Under the pieces are notes generated by a model that was not told the origin of the DNA, ran no database searches, and saw only the letters and a list, made by a program, of their open reading frames with translations. This document shows, in pieces, positions 54,735 to 64,000 of a DNA stretch of 64,000 nt. A program made the position numbers and the translations under genes. This DNA comes from an uncultured Clostridia bacterium (GTDB taxonomy: Bacteria > Bacillota > Clostridia > Christensenellales > CAG-138). The stretch spans positions 1 through 64,000 of the forward strand of contig CALVLD010000006.1 in the NCBI GenBank assembly GCA_944336475.1, read 5' to 3'. Numbering within the stretch: the first letter of the stretch is position 1; every line of letters starts with the position of its first letter.

Positions 54735-55052
54735 ATGGAAGATTTCAGCGATAACGGTCTGCAAGCAGAGCAGACGGGACAGAGCGCCGAGGCGCCGGAA
54801 GTGATACCCAATAAGCCCAAGCGGATAAGCCGCTGGAGCTATGAGGCGCATCTGGTAAAGTGCGACAACTGCGGTAAGGATGCGCTTGATCACATGACGG
54901 AGTGCCCTTTCTGCCATGCGCCGCTTACACAGGGGTACAGGCCGATGTCAGAGAGTACTATGAAGGCGGTCAAGATAATCGCTCTGATCGCAGGGGTCGT
55001 GATAGTGCTTCTTATACTGATACCGCTGCTTAAGGAGCGCTTCGGCAATTAA
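54735..55052 (+). CDS. Zinc-ribbon membrane protein, 105 aa
   Basis: An acidic start (MEDFSDNGLQ), a zinc ribbon with CDNCGKDALDHMTECPFCHA (two CxxC pairs), and a C-terminal transmembrane segment (IIALIAGVVIVLLILIPLL) with a short basic end. The ribbon faces the cytoplasm if the tail is anchored. Likely an adaptor; function unknown. ATG 54735 follows AGGGAG; the upstream open codons overlap the previous gene. Confidence 0.78.
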   Translation: MEDFSDNGLQAEQTGQSAEAPEVIPNKPKRISRWSYEAHLVKCDNCGKDALDHMTECPFCHAPLTQGYRPMSESTMKAVKIIALIAGVVIVLLILIPLLKERFGN

Positions 55053-55070
55053 AAACCTCAATATTCACAC

Positions 55071-55105
55071 AAAAAGGGCTCGCTGCCGTCGGGCAAGCGA
55101 GCCCC
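55071..55105. terminator. Bidirectional terminator
   Basis: GGGCTCGCT / AGCGAGCCC stem. On the minus strand it is followed by TTTTTGTGTG and ends the nucleotidyltransferase transcript; on the plus strand it can end the small-gene operon. Confidence 0.85.
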
Positions 55106-55120
55106 CTGCTTTGCTGAGGC

Positions 55121-56035
55121 TCAGCCCCAGAGCGGGGCGGGATAGAGACCCTTCTCTGTCAGAGTACGCAGAGCATCAATCACGGTCTGCTTATCCTCAC
55201 GGTTGGTTACCCCGAACCAACGATCTGGGGTGGATAGCACCTTGACGGTGAAGGCTCCACTCTCGATGCATTCCTGCACGGCGGTGGGAAGGAGATCCTC
55301 ACACTTGAGGGGGTTGACGGAAAGGTTCTCATCAAGGAAGCGTGGAAAACGCTTTTCAAGCACACTGAATATCTCGGGCGTAAAGCCGAAGAAGTTCATG
55401 CTGATAACGGTGTCGGGAGAAAGGGGTATGAAAGTCTTGCCATCGTCAAGCGTGTACTCTGCGCCGAACTCGGTCTTTCGGAGCTGCTTGCGCTCCACGA
55501 TGCGAGTGAGCATACCGCTTGTATCCACATCACACTCGCCGCGGGCAACGAAGCCGACAGGTGGGAGGGTGTTGGAAACATTGTACCCCACCATAAAAAA
55601 TGAATGGGGATCTGCGCTGCTCGCAAGTGCATCATAGATGATTCTAAAGCCGCTTGGCCCAAAGTAATCGTCTGCACCTATCACCGCAAAGCTCGAATCA
55701 ACGACCTCCTTGGCACAGAGTATGGCATGGGAGGTACCCCAGGGCTTAATGCGCCCTTCAGGTACGGAGTAGCCGTCGGGGAGCTTGTCAAGCTCCTGAA
55801 GCACATAGTCTACCTTTGCAAAGCAAGAAACCCTGCTGCCGATGGTTGCGACAAAGTCATCATAAATGGCCTTTTTGATTATGAAGACAATGTGTTTGAA
55901 GCCTGCACGGATGGCGTCAAAGCACGAATAGTCGATTATAAAATTGCCATGGGCGTCGATTGGATCCATTTGCTTCAAACCGCCGTAACGGCTGCCCATG
56001 CCGGCTGCCATAATAACGAGAGCTGGTTCTTTCAT
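55121..56035 (-). CDS. NDP-sugar pyrophosphorylase-like nucleotidyltransferase, 304 aa
   Basis: The GlmU/RmlA-type nucleotidyltransferase fold: LVIMAAGMGSRYGGLKQMDP is the NTP-binding motif, with VIGADDYFGPSGFRIIYDAL (metal Asp) and VISMNFFGFTPEIF. It lacks an acyltransferase tail. It would activate a sugar-1-phosphate, likely for an envelope polymer; substrate unknown. ATG 56035 follows GGAGGTGA. It is divergent from rpoB. Confidence 0.87.
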   Translation of the reverse strand: MKEPALVIMAAGMGSRYGGLKQMDPIDAHGNFIIDYSCFDAIRAGFKHIVFIIKKAIYDDFVATIGSRVSCFAKVDYVLQELDKLPDGYSVPEGRIKPWGTSHAILCAKEVVDSSFAVIGADDYFGPSGFRIIYDALASSADPHSFFMVGYNVSNTLPPVGFVARGECDVDTSGMLTRIVERKQLRKTEFGAEYTLDDGKTFIPLSPDTVISMNFFGFTPEIFSVLEKRFPRFLDENLSVNPLKCEDLLPTAVQECIESGAFTVKVLSTPDRWFGVTNREDKQTVIDALRTLTEKGLYPAPLWG

Positions 56036-56134
56036 GATTCTCACCTCCATAAATAGACAGAGCAATTATATCAAAAAACAGATAGAGCGCACGCATCAAA
56101 CTAAATATATTTCAAAATTTGCCTATTTTAAGAC

Positions 56135-56163
56135 TTGACATATTGACGGATAACTGTTACAAT
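56135..56163 (+). promoter_or_regulatory. Promoter of rpoBC
   Basis: TTGACA (56135-56140) and TACAAT (56158-56163) at 17 bp, about 190 nt ahead of rpoB. Confidence 0.85.
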
Positions 56164-56353
56164 GCAAAACTGTGTTAATATGGAGGATACTGCCCACTTG
56201 TGCATTTACAGGTATCAAAGACTCAAGCTGAGAGTCCAAGTATACCGTGGATAAAGGGAATTATCACCTGACGGGTGTGCAGAAGGGCGGCGTGTAACTC
56301 CGATAGATACATAACTACTCGACCGCGATTACCGCAGAGAAGGAGTGAAACAG
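56164..56353 (+). promoter_or_regulatory. Structured leader of rpoB
   Basis: A nested stem-loop: GGTAT (56211-56215) pairs with ATACC (56242-56246) and GACTC (56220-56224) with GAGTC (56232-56236). A CACC-TGAC-GGGTG hairpin follows near 56265-56276. No T-tract. AAGGAGTGA precedes the ATG. It may regulate polymerase subunit synthesis. Confidence 0.5.
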
Positions 56354-60319
<3,966 letters not shown>

Positions 60320-60377
60320 TCGTTGAAGTGATCCTTACACAACTCGGACAGACAAGTGAGTCGGAAGGGAGTATAAT

Positions 60378-63300
60378 TTGTTCGACCTGACCAATTTCGA
60401 CGCTATACAGATCGGGCTTGCGTCGCCCGAAAAGATAAGGGAGTGGTCCCATGGCGAGGTCAAGAAGCCTGAGACCATCAACTATAGGACATTAAAGCCG
60501 GAGAAGGACGGGCTCTTCTGCGAGCGCATATTTGGGCCCACAAAGGACTGGGAGTGCCACTGCGGCCGCTATAAGCGCATACGCTACAAGGGCGTTATCT
60601 GCGACAAGTGCGGTGTTGAGGTCACTCGTGCCAAGGTCCGCCGTGAGCGTATGGGCCATATAGAGCTTGCGGCGCCCGTATCCCATATCTGGTACTTCAA
60701 GGGTATGCCCTGCCGCATGAAGATGCTGCTGGACATGAGTCCCCGTGCACTGGAGCGCGTACTCTACTTTGCCGCATTTGTGGTCACGGATCCCGGCAAC
60801 ACGCCGCTTGAGTATAAGCAGCTCCTCACCGATAAGGAGTATCGTGATGCGCAGGCGGAGTATGGCCCCAAGGCATTCCGTGCCGGCATGGGAGCAGAGG
60901 CCATAAAGGAGCTGCTGATACAGCTCGATCTTCCCAAGCTTGCAGTGGAGCTGAGGGAGGAGGTAGCCAATTCCTCTGGGCAGAAGCGCACAAACGCCAT
61001 AAAGCGTCTTGAGGTCATCGAGGCGTTCATAAAGAGTGGCAACAAGCCCGAGTGGATAATAATGGACGTTATCCCCGTCATCCCACCCGAGCTTCGCCCT
61101 ATGGTACAGTTGGACGGCGGCAGGTTTGCCACAAGCGACCTGAACGATCTCTACCGCAGGGTCATCAACCGCAACAACCGCCTCAAGAGGCTGTTGGAGC
61201 TCCGCGCCCCCGACATCATCGTCAGGAACGAGAAGCGTATGTTGCAGGAGGCCGTCGATGCCCTCATCGACAACGGCAGGCATGGCAGATCCGTAACGGG
61301 CCCCGGCAACCGTCCTCTCAAGTCCCTCTCCGATATGCTTAGAGGCAAGCAGGGCAGATTCCGTCAGAACCTGCTCGGCAAGCGTGTTGATTACTCCGGC
61401 CGTTCCGTTATTGTCGTTGGCCCGGATCTCAAGATGTACCAGTGCGGACTTCCCAAGGAGATGGCTCTGGAGCTGTTCAAGCCATTTGTCATGAAAAAGC
61501 TCACAGAGCTTGGCTACGCGCCCAATATCAAGTCCGCAAAGCGTATGGTAGAAAGGGTTCGCCGTGAGGTCTGGGATGTGCTCGAGGGCGTTATCAAAGA
61601 GCATCCCGTGCTGCTGAACCGTGCGCCCACGCTGCACAGGCTCGGCATACAGGCGTTTGAACCCGTGCTCGTGGAGGGAAGGGCGATCAAGCTGCACCCC
61701 CTCGTGTGTACGGCATTCAACGCCGACTTCGACGGCGACCAGATGCCCGTCCATGTGCCGCTTTCCGTTGAGGCGCAGGCTGAGGCTCGCTTCCTCATGC
61801 TCGCTTCCAACAATATCCTGAAGCCGCAGGACGGCAAGCCCGTTGTCTGCCCCACGCAGGATATGGTCATCGGCTGTTACTACCTTACCATGCGGAGCGA
61901 TGAGCTCAACGATTGGATGCGCAAGTCCGTTGCCGACATACTCAGGAAGCACACCGGCGATAATGAGGTCAATGTCAACCGTGTTGTGAATGAGCAGCTC
62001 TCCGACAGTGAGGTGACCGCCCTGTTCGGCGCACTTGGCTGCTCTGCGGCGCTGAACGAGAAGGTTGTTTCGCTCATATCCGCATGCGGTTGTGATAACT
62101 ATGACTGCAAGCAGCTTGTCGATTTCTTCATGAATCCCACACTTCGCCGCATACACAGGGGCGAGGGCAGGGCATACGCCAGCGAGGACGAGGCGCTTAT
62201 GGCGTACCAGACGGGCAGCCTGTCCCTGCATGCGCTCGCAAAGATAAGGATAGAGCGCGAGTATGGGGGCAAGGTCTACCGCAAGGTAATAAATACCTCC
62301 ATAGGCAGGCTTATATTCAATAACGTGCTGCCCCAGGATCTCGGTTTTGTAAAGCGTGAGACGCTTGAGGATGCATTCAAGCTCGAGGTGGATAAGCTCG
62401 TTGTAAAGAAGGACCTCGGCAAGATAGTTGACTACTGTTACCGCAAGCATGGCCCGACGATAACCAGTGAGGTGCTCGACCGTGTGAAAAAACTCGGTTT
62501 CAGCTACTCCACAAAGGGTGGCATCACGGTTGGTTTCATGGACATCACCGTTCCGGAGGAGAAGAGGCTCCTGCTCGATGCTGCCGATGAGGAGTGTGCG
62601 AGGATAGACGAGATGTACCGCATGGGTCTGCTCTCCAAGGACGACCGCAGGAAGAAGGTCATTGCCGTCTGGGAGCGCACCACGGGTCAGGTTACTGATG
62701 CGCTGATGAGCAAGCTCAGCCCCATAAATCCCATATACATGATGGCGAACTCCGGTGCTCGTGGCTCAACCGCACAGATCCGTCAGCTTGCAGGTATGCG
62801 TGGCCTTATGGCGGATACGAGCGGTCAGACCATTGAGGTTCCCATTCGTTCCAACTTCCGTGAAGGGCTTTCCGTGCTTGAGTTCTTCGTAAGCTCCCAC
62901 GGCTCCAGAAAGGGCCTTGCGGATACCGCTCTGCGTACCGCAGACTCCGGTTACCTTACCAGAAGGCTCGTCGATGTTTCCCACAACGTCATCGTTAGGG
63001 AGCAGGACTGCTTTGCCGAGCGAGGCGAGGCGGTCAAGGGCATGGTCGTCACCCAGATCGGTGAGGGCGAGAAGCCCATCGAGCCCTTGGGCGACAGGAT
63101 ACTCGGCCGCTATACCGTCAAGGAGATATTCCATCCCGAAACGGGCGAGCTCATCGCAGGTGCGAACGAGCTAATCACCTACGAGATACGAGACGCCATA
63201 ATCGCAGCCGGCATCACCTCTGTCGAGATCCGCACGGTGTTCACCTGCCGCAGTGAGCATGGCGTGTGCGCCAAGTGCTACGGCAACAACCTTGCCACGG

Positions 63301-64000
63301 GCAAGCCTGTCGATATAGGCGAGGCGGTCGGCATAATCGCTGCACAGGCAATAGGCGAGCCCGGTACGCAGCTTACCATGCGTACATTCCATACCGGCGG
63401 TATCTCCACCTCTGAGGATATCACACAGGGTCTTCCCCGTGTTGAGGAGATATTCGAGGCACGCAAGCCCAAAGGTCTTGCCGTTATCACCGAGATATAC
63501 GGCAGGGTGCAGCTTAAGAATGACGGCAAGAAGAACGAGGCCATAATCACCAACGACGATGGTGAGGCTGAGAAGTACCTCATACCCTTCGGCGCAAAGC
63601 TCAAGGTGCAGGATGGCGACTATGTAGAGGCGGGCGATGAGCTGACCGAGGGCTCTGTTAACCCCAGCGATATACTGAAGATCAGGGGAGTTAAAGATGT
63701 TCAGACCTATATGCTCAAGGAGGTTCAGTCCGTTTACAGACTGCAGGGCGTTGAGATATCAGATAAGCATATCGAGGTAATAATCCGCCAGATGCTCCGT
63801 AAGGTGCAGATAGAGGAGTCCGGCGACACAAGTATGCTCCCCGGTGAGTTTATCGACATATTCCGATTTGAGCGTGAGAATGAGGAGGTAATAAGCCGCG
63901 GCGGTCAGCCTGCAGTGGCGAAGCGTAAGCTCCTTGGCATAACCAAGGCCGCTCTTGCAACGGATTCCTTCCTCTCTGCTGCTTCCTTCCAGGAGACGAC
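60378..64000 (+). CDS. rpoC: DNA-directed RNA polymerase subunit beta', N-terminal 1207 codons (3' end outside window)
   Basis: The catalytic RNA polymerase subunit. TTG 60378 follows GAAGGGAG and gives [20 protein letters not shown], the family start. The zinc-binding cysteines (CHCG, CDKCG) lie near residues 60-80; the catalytic NADFDGDQM has its Asp at 450/452/454; the trigger-loop region and second zinc site ([13 protein letters not shown]) follow. The window ends in the conserved SAASFQETT segment near the usual C-terminus, so roughly 50-80 residues are probably missing. The 58-bp gap to rpoB implies cotranscription. Confidence 0.98.
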   Translation, partial: MFDLTNFDAIQIGLASPEKIREWSHGEVKKPETINYRTLKPEKDGLFCERIFGPTKDWECHCGRYKRIRYKGVICDKCGVEVTRAKVRRERMGHIELAAPVSHIWYFKGMPCRMKMLLDMSPRALERVLYFAAFVVTDPGNTPLEYKQLLTDKEYRDAQAEYGPKAFRAGMGAEAIKELLIQLDLPKLAVELREEVANSSGQKRTNAIKRLEVIEAFIKSGNKPEWIIMDVIPVIPPELRPMVQLDGGRFATSDLNDLYRRVINRNNRLKRLLELRAPDIIVRNEKRMLQEAVDALIDNGRHGRSVTGPGNRPLKSLSDMLRGKQGRFRQNLLGKRVDYSGRSVIVVGPDLKMYQCGLPKEMALELFKPFVMKKLTELGYAPNIKSAKRMVERVRREVWDVLEGVIKEHPVLLNRAPTLHRLGIQAFEPVLVEGRAIKLHPLVCTAFNADFDGDQMPVHVPLSVEAQAEARFLMLASNNILKPQDGKPVVCPTQDMVIGCYYLTMRSDELNDWMRKSVADILRKHTGDNEVNVNRVVNEQLSDSEVTALFGALGCSAALNEKVVSLISACGCDNYDCKQLVDFFMNPTLRRIHRGEGRAYASEDEALMAYQTGSLSLHALAKIRIEREYGGKVYRKVINTSIGRLIFNNVLPQDLGFVKRETLEDAFKLEVDKLVVKKDLGKIVDYCYRKHGPTITSEVLDRVKKLGFSYSTKGGITVGFMDITVPEEKRLLLDAADEECARIDEMYRMGLLSKDDRRKKVIAVWERTTGQVTDALMSKLSPINPIYMMANSGARGSTAQIRQLAGMRGLMADTSGQTIEVPIRSNFREGLSVLEFFVSSHGSRKGLADTALRTADSGYLTRRLVDVSHNVIVREQDCFAERGEAVKGMVVTQIGEGEKPIEPLGDRILGRYTVKEIFHPETGELIAGANELITYEIRDAIIAAGITSVEIRTVFTCRSEHGVCAKCYGNNLATGKPVDIGEAVGIIAAQAIGEPGTQLTMRTFHTGGISTSEDITQGLPRVEEIFEARKPKGLAVITEIYGRVQLKNDGKKNEAIITNDDGEAEKYLIPFGAKLKVQDGDYVEAGDELTEGSVNPSDILKIRGVKDVQTYMLKEVQSVYRLQGVEISDKHIEVIIRQMLRKVQIEESGDTSMLPGEFIDIFRFERENEEVISRGGQPAVAKRKLLGITKAALATDSFLSAASFQET

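Noticed and set aside
56183-56257. 24-codon leader ORF ahead of rpoB (MEDTAHLCIY...)
   Set aside because: There is no ribosome-binding site, and it spans the stem-loop; I treat the region as untranslated leader.
60492-62450. 652-codon open frame antisense to rpoC
   Set aside because: It lies wholly within well-conserved rpoC motifs and has no similarity of its own.

Overview
The window looks like chromosome from a Clostridia-class Firmicute, probably a gut-type anaerobe. The ribosomal, tRNA-modification and RNA polymerase genes are Firmicute-like, and several small families typical of Clostridia are present (DUF5685, DUF4364, TIGR03905/TSCPD, DUF1858, a 2[4Fe-4S] ferredoxin). Envelope genes point to a Gram-positive wall (LCP transferase, a PPxTG-type sorting signal, lipoprotein signals with GC lipoboxes). 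Base composition looks fairly GC-rich for the class (impression, not computed), except for an AT-richer island at about 22.1-25.6 kb.

Layout. 1-0.56 kb: a dispersed-repeat patch with a possible truncated reading frame. 0.56-9.1 kb (minus strand): ferredoxin, then the conserved rpmH-rnpA-yidD-yidC-khpB-mnmE-mnmG-rsmG-noc/parB cluster, driven by a clear promoter in front of rpmH but not next to dnaA. 9.1-11.2 kb: DUF5685 / J-domain / membrane protein operon. 11.4-14.9 kb: an orphan BMP-type lipoprotein, then a heavily frameshifted RCC1-repeat lipoprotein pseudogene. 14.9-21.8 kb: housekeeping genes (greA, dusB, dapF, XTP pyrophosphatase, phosphoesterase, MATE exporter, rpmE). 22.1-25.6 kb: an AT-richer, probably acquired island with marR, a riboswitch-like RNA plus terminator, a cytidylate-kinase-like protein and a second MATE exporter, followed by mobile-element-like debris. 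25.6-28.3 kb: a decayed Clostridial gene, then a two-gene operon of a serine-palmitoyltransferase-like enzyme and a short-chain reductase, a plausible sphingoid-base pathway. 28.4-36.9 kb: cell-surface genes (LCP transferase, a glycosyltransferase/GtrA/phosphodiester-glycosidase fusion, leucine-rich-repeat protein, hydrolase, wall-anchored 5'-nucleotidase), three of them with Pro-Thr linkers. 37.2-43.5 kb: malQ-glgP, pyrG, DUF1858, a regulator. 43.8-44.1 kb: tRNA-Gln and tRNA-Val. 44.3-55.1 kb: DUF4364 protein, a membrane protein behind a structured leader, a complete Opp-type peptide ABC operon with an unusually large permease, and two small membrane proteins. 55.1-64 kb: nucleotidyltransferase, rpoB and rpoC; rpoC runs off the end.

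The most interesting items are the SPT/reductase operon with a palindrome at its promoter, the MATE-associated riboswitch candidate, the three-domain glycosyltransferase fusion, the OppC-like permease with about 530 extra residues, the structured leader at 44.9 kb, and rpoB with its own promoter, long leader and acidic C-terminal tail.
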